Assembly: GCA_028583405.1 (NCBI GenBank)
Contig: CM053264.1
Location: 10,781,030 to 10,845,029, forward strand
From: Pogonophryne albipinna
Lineage: Eukaryota; Chordata; Actinopteri; Perciformes; Artedidraconidae
Direction of reading: 5' to 3'
DNA length: 64,000 nucleotides
Position numbers and translations under genes: made by a program. The notes beneath the pieces are model-generated. The model was given only the letters and a program-made list of their open reading frames with translations, was not told the origin of the DNA and made no database searches. Positions 13,197 to 25,960 of the stretch are shown here, in pieces (position 1 is the stretch's first letter; each line of letters opens with the position of its first letter).

Positions 13197-16100
13197 TACT
13201 AGGGTCTACAGCAGGTTTCAGTGACTCCTTGAACCACACAAGGTATTCACTGTTGAGGTGGAGAATAATGATTGACTGGCTGTGTGTGCCTGATCTGCGT
13301 CAGACAGAGTATGAGACTCTGAACTGTGCTGCAGGCAATTACTTTGTTTTAGAGAGAAAGAAGGATTGAGGGAAAGAGAGAGAGGAAGGGAAGCATGGAG
13401 GGAGAGAAGGGGAGGGATTTGCCCGGCTGGGGGAAGGGCTGTTGTTAGTTAACAGTGACACCTGGTGGTAAAGCACAGTGCTAAAATCATATTAAATGAA
13501 ATCCTGTTTTTATATTCTCTCTCCTGTCTGTCTTATATACTGCAATCACTTGCTCTAATACAACCCATTCCAGCACTGCCTAACAAAGTCATATGAATTA
13601 AATTAAACCTATGTGTTGTGCATTCACTCACATGTATTACCGTCTGCACCCTTGAGGACTTCCCATTGATTATATTGATTTGCAACCGCAAAGGTGCAAC
13701 ATGCAGCGCTTGATGCATCCGCCTCTCACTCTCAAATTAATTACATCCTACATCTTACAAATTACCCACTTTGCAATTAAAGTGAGACTTACACATTGCT
13801 CATAATATCATTTAGCATGGGAAATGTTGAAAACAAGCATTGCAGTACTGGAGCAATGTGTAAGAAAACCACCTTGTTTTTATCATAGAGCTGATCAGCA
13901 GATTCTTTCTTTTCAGTACCAGGAAGACGGGCTTTGAGGCAAGTTTGGAATTACAACTTGTGTGTGTGTCTAGATAATGGAAAGAGAGACGTCTGTAAAT
14001 CAGCCATCACAAGGTCCAAATTCAGGAATTAGGTGGATGTTGTTAAGAGATAGTAAAATGCTAATTGTCATGTTCGTATTATTATGTTGTGCTTCTACTG
14101 TGACATGTTTACGTGCTTAAATGTCTGCTGCAGCACCTCTGTTCACCCTCTGTCTGAAACCAGAGCACATTCAGAGAATAAGCCACAACACTCACACAAT
14201 AGTAGCCACCTGAAAATTGGCTTTTTGACTTTTATGAAATTGAGCTTTATAATCACGAACATCAAAACAAATCAACTAATTCCAACGAATGAATATGAAG
14301 AGAAAGTGTCACAACATGCTATTTTCAGATGTACCTCAAAAAAGCATGAAAAAACACAGGAGGAGAATGAAGGCAGCTTCATGATTGACGGATGGTGCAA
14401 TGTGTTGAAACACTGTCACTTCACCATTGGCTCGTATAAGGATTATATTTCATTCTTTCCTATGTTAAATGGTGTTTCAAAGCTCTGATAGAATTGCAAA
14501 CTGAATTACTTGGCTGGTGAAATGGAAGTGAAGGCTGGCTGTAGCTCCCAAACATTTGTAATGTTAAATAAATGATCCATCCAGACCGGCAGACCTCAAG
14601 ACTGACTACAGTTTTCAGATGTTTAGACAGAATACAAGATGAATGGTCTGCTGTGCATTAACGACGTCTGTGCTGCTTTCAGACCTTGAATGTTCTCGAA
14701 AAGCTTTCAATCTTTAATGGACTGCTTTCTATTTGATACAGACATATATATAGCACCATATATCTAAACTCGGGTAACATTAGACAGAGATACAGTACAT
14801 CTTTCTGCTCCTTTCACAACAAACATAATATGCTCTTTGAAGTTTTTTATAAACCACAATTGTAAATCTGATTAGGCCTTTTGAATGTATCTGTTAGGTA
14901 ATGCAGTTACCGTTTTTGTATCCTGATTACGTAATCCTGTAACATGTCATCCGTTACTGCCCATGCCTGCTTATATCTTGACCATTTTTATTACTAGGGC
15001 AACATTAGTTAAAGATACTGTAGATGCTCTTGGAGAGATAATTCCCAGATTATTTTAAAACCTACACGAATATACTACTTACTTTTCGTGCAGTTTTGTG
15101 CTGCTGGCCATCAAGCGGCCCCAGTGGAGGTGTTGGGGTTAATTGCCATGTTAAAGGGCCACTACACAGCGGTCATTAACTCTCCTTGCCTGAATTTCCT
15201 CAAATATTCAGCCTGAGGATTTCCTGTTTCAGCCCACTATCCACAATCCTGCATTTCAAGGCTTCCAAAAATAATTGAAAACAGTCGTGCCTGATGCATT
15301 TTGTCAGACCGGATTCTGCGCTGGATACGGCACTTTCAAAACAAATATTCACAGAATGCATTCAATTACTAAATCACCTTGGTCTGGTTGCCAAGCAACA
15401 TTAGTGCAGGAACTGCTGCTTCCATTTCCTTTCAGCCTCTCTGGTGATTTGTCTTGTGTTGTTTATATACATTAGTCTAACAGAAAAGAAGCAGAGTGAA
15501 ACAAAAAGATAGATTTACGATGGAGCAGGCACAATGGCATAAACACGAACAGCTCTGCCGCAATGCATGCTGCCTCCCACATTGCAGCACACAAACACAC
15601 TTTCCATTTCCCATTTGTGTGTTATTGTTTTTCTCCCGTTTCTCCTGCCTTAATTACGATCATGGTGTCCTCGTCTTCCTGAGCACTTTGTGATGTTCTG
15701 CAAAGTGTTCCTCATGAATACATTTGACATTCTCTCTCTTTCACACTCTCTGACACAGTTTATGGTAAATATAAGATGCCTTTGGACACAGATGGAACAC
15801 ATGAAGCTGTTTCCCACCTTTGATCTATTGTCAAACTGTGAGCATGTGTGTGTTTGTGTGTGCATGAGGTTTGAAAGCAATCAAACCCATTTAAAATCAC
15901 CAACAGTCATATCGATGTGTGTACTTTCTGTGCAGTGGTGTGTACATGCGGCTTCTGTAACACGTAGGTGGCTGTGTGTGATCAAGAAGGAGACAGACAC
16001 ACTCCATCATCCTCAGAGTCATCTGTCACGGCAGGACAGCCAACAAACAGATGCCCGTCAAAAGGTTAATGAGCACGCCTCACAATGTGTGTTTCTCTCT

Positions 16101-17834
16101 AAGTGGCGCTGCGTATGATGTATGTGTACGCTCCTTGTGCCCGGCTCCATCACGTTTTCTCCTCGCTTGGAGGGATAAACGAGTCAATCGCTGTTCTCCG
16201 GGGCATGCAGGGATTTGTCTTTGCTTTCAGATCTGGAATAACTTTATTTGTCAAGAAGAAATGAATGGGCTGGGGTATGTCTTGGGGACACTGATGCAGC
16301 AACATTTCAGCAGATAAGATTACAGTGCCAGTTTGTGCTGCTGCACATGGTAGCAGGGCTGTCTAACACATGGTCTGTGGACCAATTTCTATGCTTGGAT
16401 GTATTTTGTGTTTATTTTTACACTTTTTTCTTGGCCTCAAGTCCTTTTGGAACTTTTTTACTGTCTAGCAGGCAATTTAGAAAATGTGTTTCTCTCGGTT
16501 TGGTCTACTTTTGCTCGTGTCCTTCATAGATTTCCCCACTGCTTCCAATCTTCATGCCAAGCTAAGCTAGTAGTATAAGAGGTACCGAATAAAAAGTGAA
16601 ATTGACCCTAATTTCATTTCTTCTGGTCTTTAAAATCTGGCTTTTCTGCAAACCAAACACTCTTGAACGTCTGGCACCATTTTTGTCTTTTGTCTCTAAA
16701 ATGGATTGCCCATACGGTCAGATAGATTACACAGTACCAACCCCATTGACAGATGAGCATACAGTTCCATTAGATGAAGGTTATAGCCACGCCGAATATT
16801 CTCTAACAGCATCATTATTAGAGTTGGAGACAAATGTCAAAGCCCTCATTAAGTCTCTTTGGTGCCAGTGTGTCCAGTGAATAAATCCAAATGGCCTTCA
16901 TTCTAAGGAGGAGGGCACTGATGTCCTCCTCTCTATGGCAGCACTTAACCTATGCAATGCCATCAAATCTGACAGAGGTCATTTCCACAGACCAGATGGT
17001 GAGAGAACTAGACACTGAATTGCAAGAAAGCTCAGTGGTGTATCTCTTAGGGTTTATCGTTCTGGCCACCTTGGCCAGAGAACGATAACACACTGTCACC
17101 ACTTCATCAAATTATTTGGACTTTTTTTTTTAACAAAAATTCTGGCCAAAATGTAGAGATTGCACCTTCAAATTCAACATATTGAGTCTCCAGACAATAA
17201 TTATCCTTCTTGTTAATTATAACATACATTTCTTATATCATTTGTTCATATAAATAATTGATAGCACAATGATGTTGCATTGTGCTGTCCTTTCTGAATT
17301 GTCTGTCTGTGTGCGTGTCCTCTACGCCTAGACAGCGGTGTCGTCAGTGATTCACTGAACAAAAGGAGCCTTTCTTAGCAAAAAGATAAGCTAAAAATAT
17401 ACTGCTGCATTTTTTTCCGCAGCATCTCACCATCAAAGATGAGTGAGCTGAACTCTGTACTCAACACTCTTTTCAGAGCTGGATTCTGACGATGCCACCA
17501 CTAAACCCCTCTGTCTCGACATTCACAGCTGACTTTCAATTGTTTTCAGTGTTTTTTTGTATGTTTGGTTTTAGAACAATGAGTTATGTATGAGATATGT
17601 GGGTTGAGATTTGAAACTCATGTTTATTGTATCAGTGTTCCTCACTCAATGTGTGCTCCTTCTCTCGGTTTGATGTTGTGCAGCAGGGGTTGCCATGGTT
17701 TTTTAGTTTTACATAATTTTGTGTTTGGATTTAATATTTGACATTGCTGCATATCGTGCCTGCATTACTCTATTTAAAAATCACAGCTGACAAAATACTG
17801 TAATTTTTGTTCCCGCACCGTAATATTTAGTGAA
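13197..17834. other. Intergenic, no gene recognised
   Basis: A GA-rich patch lies at about 13,355-13,420. The frames at 14,084 (134 codons) and 15,690 (142 codons) have no recognisable domains or gene context. Confidence 0.5.
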
Positions 17835-17985
17835 TGGTTTTCAACAACTATTGGATGGTTTGAGCCCTGTCTGCTCTGATTGGTCAGAGATGTCCTGTTT
17901 TTGCAAACCATTTACGTCAACAAAAACATATATAACACATTACAGGAAAGAGACAACCCCAAAAAGCATAATAGGGCCCCTTTAA
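17835..17985 (-). mobile_element. Truncated MITE, one terminus only
   Basis: Read on the minus strand, the end begins TTTAAAGGGGCCCTATTATG and continues with CTTTTTGGGG and GACCAATCAGAGCAGACAGG, phrases I recognise from a common teleost non-autonomous DNA transposon. No matching opposite terminus is visible. Pieces of another repeat lie on both sides (ACTATTGGATGG before, ACTATTGGTTGG after), so it may have inserted into that repeat. Confidence 0.45.
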
Positions 17986-18130
17986 ATCAATGTGTCTCAG
18001 CAACTATTGGTTGGATTGCCATTAAATTCCTGGTTCCCAGACAGTTCATCTCAAAGACGTTGGTCATCCTCTGACTGTCAACCTATGAGTTTGATATTTA
18101 AAGTTTGGAGTGAAATGTCCTCACGACTAA
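17986..18130 (+). repeat. Dispersed fish repeat, second copy
   Basis: Contains GCAACTATTGGTTGGATTGC followed by CATTAAATTCCTGG, a TCATCCTCTGACTGTCAACC segment and AGTGAAATGTCC. It is the same family as the minus-strand copy at 1190-1430, and the order of phrases matches that copy when inverted. Confidence 0.5.
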
Positions 18131-21100
18131 TGCAGAGGACTTTCATTGTTTCCCTCAGGGTTAATTGTAATAACTGAAGAACCTTTCATTAACTTACCAT
18201 GTCGTGCCATCATCCGGTCAATATTTTAATACGTCTAACACTTTGGTTTATGGCCTGTTAATGACATTCAGCTCTACTTGTTATCATGCTGACAAGGTTA
18301 CAAGTTTTATTTGCCATTTTACAACACAGGGTTGCATAATAAAATATAAGCTGTAGCCCTTTCGAGCTATACACACACACATAGAACACACTCTTCTTGT
18401 ATAAAATAAAAGAATGTATTCAGATGATGAACTTGATATGTATGTCTTTATATCAGGTGAGCATCAGCATTAATTACCACCTTAAACAACACGATTCCAC
18501 CAACGCAGCAACGTGCATTGAATCCTCACTTAGTCATGTGTCAAACAGTCTTATTGTCAAGAGGAACATTAATCATCCTCTCCTACTGAACAATAAACCC
18601 TGTTCAACTTGCTTTACTCACAGATGCATGCATTTAAGGCAATATACAAGGAATAGTCTCCGTGCAATACCTACACTGTCCAAAAGCATGTGTGTTGAAT
18701 TTGCATCCAATGATACAGCTTGTGGAAATCTGCTTAATTTGATGCAATCAATTTAGGTAGGCCTTGCTTTTTCGAGGCAGTCGAACAAGACGGAGGAGAG
18801 GTAGAACATTTTTGAAGAGGCCGAGTCGTGATCAGTGTGTGAGACCTCGCTAATTTCCCGATGTTTTGCTTGGTGGATTAAATATTCTATTAAAGAAACT
18901 TTTTTTTAGCCGTTCTGATCGAATTGCTCAAGGAGAATATGGGAAGATAGCAAGGAAGGGAGGGCGAGAGGGGAGACATTTTTCAAAAATGTATTCCTGC
19001 GGTTGATTTAACTCATATCTCTTCATCCTATCTGGGCTTATGCTCGGGATTCAGAAAGAAAGTGGAGTGAGTGAGAGGAGGCTGACAAAGGACGGGGATA
19101 AAGACGGGATCAGATGGAGGTGAGGAAGGAGGGGGGGGGGGTTGTGGAGGCTTGAATTGTGAGGGAAGCTTATCAGCGTGACACACACCTGGTCCGCCGT
19201 CCTCTACCTTTCCTCATATCTTTTAGATGAAAGCTCTAATAGGCCAACGGCTGTGCAGAGGTCAGCTGTCTGGGTTGTGTTTGAAATACCAACGCACTGC
19301 TCACTACATGCTCAATCTGTATGTACTGCATACAGAAAGCATACAATGTCCAGGTTGTTACACACTAATGAAAAATGAGTCCGTTGTATCATTCAACAAA
19401 CACCCCCGCCCTCCTTGATGCTGTTCAGGTTCGGAACAGCATCAATCCAAGCAGACAATCAGACGCCTGTACAGCAGATGTTATAATTTCATCGCTGTCT
19501 GGTTTGGAAAATGAAGGAGCCATAGTCTAAATAAATCACACACAAACACCACATGCAATACAACTCTTATTTAGAGGGCCGTGAAGATACCTGTGCCAAG
19601 GGTTGTGGGTGAAATGTAACATTACAGAGGCGATTTCACCTCGGTGGTTTCACAACTGTAAGGGCGCCACTTGTATTTGCTTCTCCTCCTCAAACTGTGT
19701 GCAACTCAGACTGAAAGAGCTTTTTTCAGGGACTCCTGCTTCTAGCTGTTGCATTGCTTATCTTTCCAGTGCACAGTCTTTCCAAAGTTGCTCTATATCA
19801 AAGCATGTTTTAGAAAGGAATCACAAGCTTCGTTCTGATTATGAATGCTGATGGTTTAGGTGTTATCTGAGCTGTTCTGAGGATCCAACTCACAGTCCAA
19901 ACTCAGCAACGTGGAGTGTGTGCAGTTTCCAAATCTCATCTGAAGACTGAACACGTGCTTTCCGTGCCCTGCGGCTCATACTTTCTGCAGCTTCCCCATG
20001 ATCAAAGAGCACGTCGTGGATGTCGGGATGGAGAAAAGGGAAGAAGGGATGTAGGGAATGGACAGATGGAGAGATGGGTGCGAGCTAGAATTAAGCACGG
20101 CATTTCGAGCATTTCTTTTGTTAGAATTGTGGGTTGAGTGAGCATGAGTGGATATTTTTAGCTACCACTAAAGCAGGGCTATTGAGGGAAATTATTCATA
20201 TTCATACCAATGCTCTGGTTAGTGACAACAAGGAAAGAGGTTGCATAGACGTTGAGCTGGGAGGTTCAAAAGTCCACTACTTGTGTATGTAATATGCCTT
20301 GCTAAAGAGTTTTATGACACTGGCTTGATGACTAGTTGTGGATTAATTGGGTTGATTCCCATAATCCTTTGCTGTATCTCGTTGTTCTAATTATCACTCA
20401 ATGATAACATAACAGAAAATAACCGCCTACTACTTTAAGAAGTACAAATAGTGCATATTTTTTCAGATATGTAAACTTCCTGATTCCTTCATATTTAGCT
20501 GAATATCTTCGGAGTTTCGACTGTCAGAAAAAGACATTTGAAGACTTGAACTTTGTGAAACTTCTAAAGAGACACTGCTTCAACACCTTAACCTGCCACA
20601 GCAGAAGATGTTTTTGTTCCTTTATTTTCTGTGTGCACCTGCTTAGAGGCATAACAACAAAATGTTCCTTATCTCAACTGCACTGAAACACTCGTGGGAT
20701 CCTGGGCAACAGAAATGCATGTTGTGACTGCTCGTTTCCTGTAGTATAAATAGAAAGCATCCTCACAGGGAGGGATGGGGAGGTGGGCTCTATTGTCTGT
20801 AGTGTTGAGTCTCCGCGGACAGACTGCTGTTTGATTCCACCACTTAAAACCGACTAAGCAGGGGAGACAATGGAAAGAAGTGTCAAGACAGGCTGTACGC
20901 TGCCAGCCAGAGACTTTTCCAACGGATGACCCCCATTTTGCCCTTAAAAAGCAATTACGGGAGTTTGATGTACCTTGGTGGATAATTCTCCACCTTATAG
21001 GCAGGGAGGGGGGTGGGGGGGGGTGTTGGCACAACCGTGCCACAGTACAATGAGACGGAGAAGAGAGAAGTCATTGGGGATGAGGGGAGGAGAAACCATG

Positions 21101-22941
21101 GGCCTGGACATACTGAGCATTAATATTTTATGTCCTCCGCCTCCATTTGTCTCTCTCCTCCTGTTTTTCTTGCTTATAATAGACGTTAGGGACGCGAGAG
21201 AAAAAAGAGAGAGGGGGTGGTGCATGTACGCCTGCTTTAGTGCACCATCATTTCTACATTTAGTTGGAACAAGAAGCGAGGCTCCCTAATGGCCCTCTTA
21301 CCAAGCCGAACTATTGAAATTGCATCGTGAATAACGTTATTTCCAAGGTCCCTCTCTATTCACACGGGGTCAGATTCTCCCTCTGCACTCTCAAAGGCGC
21401 ATGCTGTGAAGCAAGGCTGGGACATTAGCTGAGTGAATGTAGCACCCCAACAATAACACCACGAGACATGTTTTCTGCAAGATAATCCACTCCACATTAT
21501 CAGAAGGGGCCAGAAAGTCTTCTGACTCATGGACTTGTGTTATTACCATTACAAATGTGTTTTAAAAAGACAGATAATGGGTAGCAAGTTGGCAGGGTCG
21601 TTGAATTTGAGCTTGGGTAGGAGTGGTGCAGAGTGCACTTCAGCACAAATGCATTTGGTAGCTCAACAAGACCTTCATCCTTTACTGGGAAATCATGAAT
21701 TCGACCTACTTCCCACAACTGTGGACTCTGTTGACCAACACCATGCAGATAATGTCGCTACAAATGCCAATCGGTTCATGTTCAATTCTAAACTACTGCA
21801 TAAAGTATACAATCTGGGCTTTTAGCTCAAGTTTTAAAGAGTAATCAAATAGGTAAACATTAAAATGCTCATTTAAAGAATAGTGTTCAAATGAAAAAGT
21901 TTGATAAGAACATTTTTCTGTGAGAACATCTGGCAAATGAGTCTGAACTCTATTTCACACCAACCATCCGTATGGTTTCCCTTCCTTCTTGAATGTCTTA
22001 CCATCAGTCGATACCCAGAATACATTTCCTCACGCAGCTACTGACGGCAGATTCCCACAGAAAGGTTAGTTCACTTAAGGTCCGCGCTGAGGGTGAAAAG
22101 ACAATTGAAAGAAAGCAGTAATTTACATGAAGACTAGACCAGGTGTATAAATGAATTGATCTCATTAGATGGTTAAAATGTTAAGCCCCTGGCCTAATGG
22201 AAGTCTTAATTATCGCTAATAGCCCCGAAGGAGGGCCGGCACTGGTTGTGACAAGTAGAATTAACAAGCAGCCGAATAAATGTGGATAAAGGCACAATCA
22301 GAAAAGCTTTTATTCCAACCTCCAGAGGGCTAGCTTCAGGCTGCAGGAGAGACGTCCGGGCTGGGTTAGAGGTGTCCACTGACCCCCTTGTTTGTGTTAA
22401 TGAATAGCAAATGGCTGATGGTAAACAACATTACAAAGAGACAGAAAGGAGGGAGGGAAAGTGCTTGGCCAAAAAAAAGGGTTAAGGCTATCTTCAGTTC
22501 TTTGCCAGGCGGTAAAAGGTTCAAAAGCAGACACATCACTTACTGAATGACGTCGGTCCAAGCTCCTTTTATCTGAATGTTTGTACAAAATCTTTGAGGA
22601 GCACACCATTGACACACTGACAAAAAACGTAATTATAACATAACATAGCTCTTCTGATCGTACCAGCTCCAAAACGTTTGCTTCTTCCATTGCTCGAGTA
22701 TAAAAACACGATTAAAAAAGCGAGGATGAAAGCTGGGTGGGAAAGGTTCTAAACTCAGGAATGACACCGTGCAGTCAAAGGTTGTTGTTTTTTAGCTTTT
22801 AGGATGTGGCAGTAAGCCAGGATTTACATAAATAATAAAAAAAAGAGGTTTGTGGAGAATCGTCCATTCTTTTGACCTACAAAAGGTAAATGAGATGTTT
22901 TGGGAACATTCGGTAAATATGAAAGGGAGACTGTAAATTCA
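18131..22941. other. Intergenic, no gene recognised
   Basis: G-rich runs occur near 19,130 and 21,005-21,023. The segment 22,145-22,310 is dense in homeodomain-type TAAT cores and could be a regulatory element (see findings). I found no coding exon. Confidence 0.5.
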
Positions 22942-23753
22942 TTTAAAGGTCCCATGTCATGCTTTTCCGGTTATTACCCGTCCCCTTGTGTGTTATGAAG
23001 GTTTTTATGCATGTAAACGGTGTGCAGAGTCAAAACCCTCAAAGTACACCATGTAGCGAGTAAAACTCTAACACAGAAAATACCTCCCCAAAACGCCTCG
23101 TTGGAGATACGTCACTGTCCATTTGATTCTTCCGGGTACATCATGATGTCATGTCGTCCCCGGAACGAAATGGACCAATCCGTGGAGCCGTTACGTTACG
23201 TCCGCGGAGCCGTTACGTTAAGCCCCCGCTGATTGGTCCAAATCGACCAATCCACGGACTTCCTCACACACTCAGTGCAGGCAGCTCTGCTGATTTCTCC
23301 TCCCTGGCTGAAGGCTGATAACAGACAGTTGGGATCGCGGCGAAATTCTCTCTGCAGACCCATTCTCACAGCGTTTATCAACCTTTTTCTTACTCAATAT
23401 CAAGCCACACTTATTGTTTTTACTTCGGCTGTGACTTTGTGTGTGCTCAGGATGAGTTTGGCTGTGTTTCGATGTGTATCGCTAAACAAGGAAATCACAC
23501 CTCCACGGAGCTCAGCGCGATTCACAACGTCCCGACTGGTCCCGACCAATCGGAGCACACTGGGCTCACAGGGAGGGGGGGGCAAGAGCTGCAACGAGCC
23601 GTTTAGTGGAGAGAGTGAATACACATACTTTACAGAGATGCTGTTTGAGAAACCAATGTGAGTTTGGAAAATTGCACAGTATAATTCTATTCTAGTAGAC
23701 CTCAACAATGGAATTATGATCAGTGGAAATGGCCATGACATGGGACCTTTAAA
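22942..23753. mobile_element. MITE with 20-bp perfect terminal inverted repeats, 812 bp
   Basis: The left end is TTTAAAGGTCCCATGTCATG, and the right end is its exact reverse complement. No transposase is present. The 142-codon frame at 23,233-23,661 lies inside and shows no known domain. The TTTAAA termini leave the target duplication ambiguous (TTAA or TTTAA type), so I do not assign a superfamily. An internal tandem pair of 22-bp units lies at 23,182-23,225, flanked by short inverted GGACCAATC/GATTGGTCC motifs. Confidence 0.85.
23182..23225. repeat. Two tandem 22-bp units inside the MITE
   Basis: The shared unit core is GGAGCCGTTACGTTA, present twice with a 22-bp period. It is flanked by CCAAT-type inverted motifs. 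Confidence 0.75.
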
Positions 23754-24010
23754 GAAACTGGCTTCAATTGATTTGATTGTGAAAAGGCTTGTTTTTGTTC
23801 AGAAGACAGCAGTGATGCAGTAGCTTCAGTCTGCTTCACTTATCTACAGGTCTAATAATAACCGTCTGAATGTACGTCTGCTCATGCAAGGCCAGCACTT
23901 CAAAACTTCAAGTATTTTGTTGTATTCACAGACAAACTGCATGATATGCTATTCAATGTTTATTGAATTCCATGTATTTGCAATGGATGTTCCTAAAACA
24001 ACACATTTAA

Positions 24011-24064
24011 CATCATCATCATCATCATCATCATCATCATGCTGCTGCTGCTGCTGCTGCTGCT
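24011..24064. repeat. Compound (CAT)n(GCT)n trinucleotide repeat
   Basis: Ten CAT units change directly into eight GCT units. The Ser/Cys run in the overlapping frame is an artefact. Confidence 0.95.
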
Positions 24065-24539
24065 AGTCCTTTGATAGTCACCTGTCGGTCTCCTGTCCTT
24101 TCTGAAAGCCATAAAGATGAAATTAGTCATTTAGATAACTTGTGTCCTCAATTACCATGGGATTACTGAAACTACCATGAATTTAAGAAAATGGTAGAAA
24201 TGTATCTAATCTGAATTTTAAAGCATTACTTTAGATCCCCTCCCTCTAAATATATCAATAAACATTAGAAAGTGATGCTCCTGACTACCATACACGTTTA
24301 AGAAGATAATATTGGTTTTAAAGAATTCAAAGCTATAAATAAACAGCAACAGGCTCTTTAACCAAGGCACTGTTAGCCTAACATGTAAACTAGTTGTTCA
24401 CACTAATCCTAATATTATCACTTAATATTAGCAAATTCTATTTTATTTTTTAAAACATATTGATGTAAATACATACACATATCGATTTGTTGTATAAATA
24501 TTGCAAATCAAAACCTTTATTCACTAATAATTACCAAAA

Positions 24540-25960
24540 ATCGTAGTTCTATCTCCTGTTATCAATGCATTCACATTGCCCGCCATGAACTTCCGTGGAA
24601 TGATCCTCGTCTACATGAACCACGTGACGATTTGGACTTCCGTTGTCGTAACTCTTCTATCTATGGCCCTGTCTCAGGTCGACTATTTTCATTTCCTCGC
24701 TCCTCGGTCTCACCGGAAGTTGATTTGTCTGCGCCATCTTGAGTACCGTCCCATGGCTCTTATTTCTGCCGGAGGATCGAGGATCGATAATGGAGGAGCG
24801 ATAATCGAGGAACCACCAGTCCATCCTCCGATGAAATCCTCAGATACTCGCCCCTCCCCCTTACTGTGTATCGCTCACTGATTGGACGATGCAGTGCATG
24901 CACTGATCTCATGCTTCTTGACATGAGAGCAGTACCCCAGCGGAGTGAAGAAAATAAATGAAACTCACGAGAGTCACTCCTCAGTTTAAACTGTGTTTTG
25001 TTTCAATTCAAGTATCATTTAGTTACAAATATGTGATATATCTGAACAACAAAGTGGTCAAAAATCATTTTATTCATTTATTGGAAACATTTTCATGATC
25101 GCTTTTTTCGTTTTATATTTTCATTTATTGTCATTTCCATTCATTCAGTCATTAAGTCTATTAAAATGTTAATGTGCTACATATCCACACAAACAAACAA
25201 AGTGTGCAATCCAATGAATGTTAATCTAACTGGGTTTTGATAGATAACATATCTCTTTTTCTTCTCTCAATTATTTTATTTCTATTGTGCGCTCTAATCA
25301 ATATTAATCAAACTATTGTTCGTTTATACATTTTAAGAATGTCGTTTATCTTTTTTGAGAATGAGTTCTTATTTGGTTTTATTTATTGGGGTCAACAACA
25401 GATGATACAAATGTTTGTGTCAGTAAATGTGTGGATGTTTGTGAAAATAACGGGACAGAGCTGCTGTCAGACGATCAGCTGTGCGGCGTCATCACAAACG
25501 GACGTCGCTTCACGTGACGCTCCGGAAGAAAGGACGTCCCATTGCTCTTAAAACTCATTTCCCTGCTTCTCGTGGTTTCCTTGCGTCTCTCCATGCTTCC
25601 CTGGTGGGAGGGACTAAACACAGGGAAACGACGCAAGTGAGGGAAGCAAGGATTTCATTTAACCGACCTGAGACGGGGCCACTATGGCGCTGGCACACGC
25701 TATTTGTTGTTTGTTTATATCACGTAGTCTGTTCTTCTTCTCTGTCTTCCGGTTGTTGCCTCTTTTGAATGACGAATACACACTACCGCCGCCTGCTGGT
25801 AAGGAGAGTTATTGCCACTCACGCATGCGCAGTTCGTACGTGCTCGGCTGAAGTCTTTGCGGTGTGTTCCAGTGCGACACATGGCCAAGACGCAGGAGAG
25901 TCGGCATCGGCGAGTTCTCTGGTGACTGCTTGGTGTGTCAGGGCCTTTTAGACCAGGTTT
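24540..25960. repeat. Repeat-derived patch, class uncertain
   Basis: Two blocks share GTCCCATGGCTCTTA (about 24,749) and GTCCCATTGCTCTTA (about 25,537), plus a CACGTGACG phrase (near 24,621 and 25,511). There is a short GAGGATCGA/GATCGATAATGG tandem near 24,771-24,810. The last part (25,720-25,870), with a CGCCTGCTGG phrase and CGCATGCGCAG, has the look of fish interspersed repeats. I cannot define ends or a family. Confidence 0.3.

Noticed and set aside
16358..16395. CAGGGCTGTCTAACACATGG as a hAT left end
   Set aside because: Only a loose resemblance; there is no partner terminus and no duplicated flank.
23233..23661. 142-codon frame inside the 812-bp MITE
   Set aside because: It lies wholly between the terminal repeats of a short non-autonomous element and resembles no transposase.
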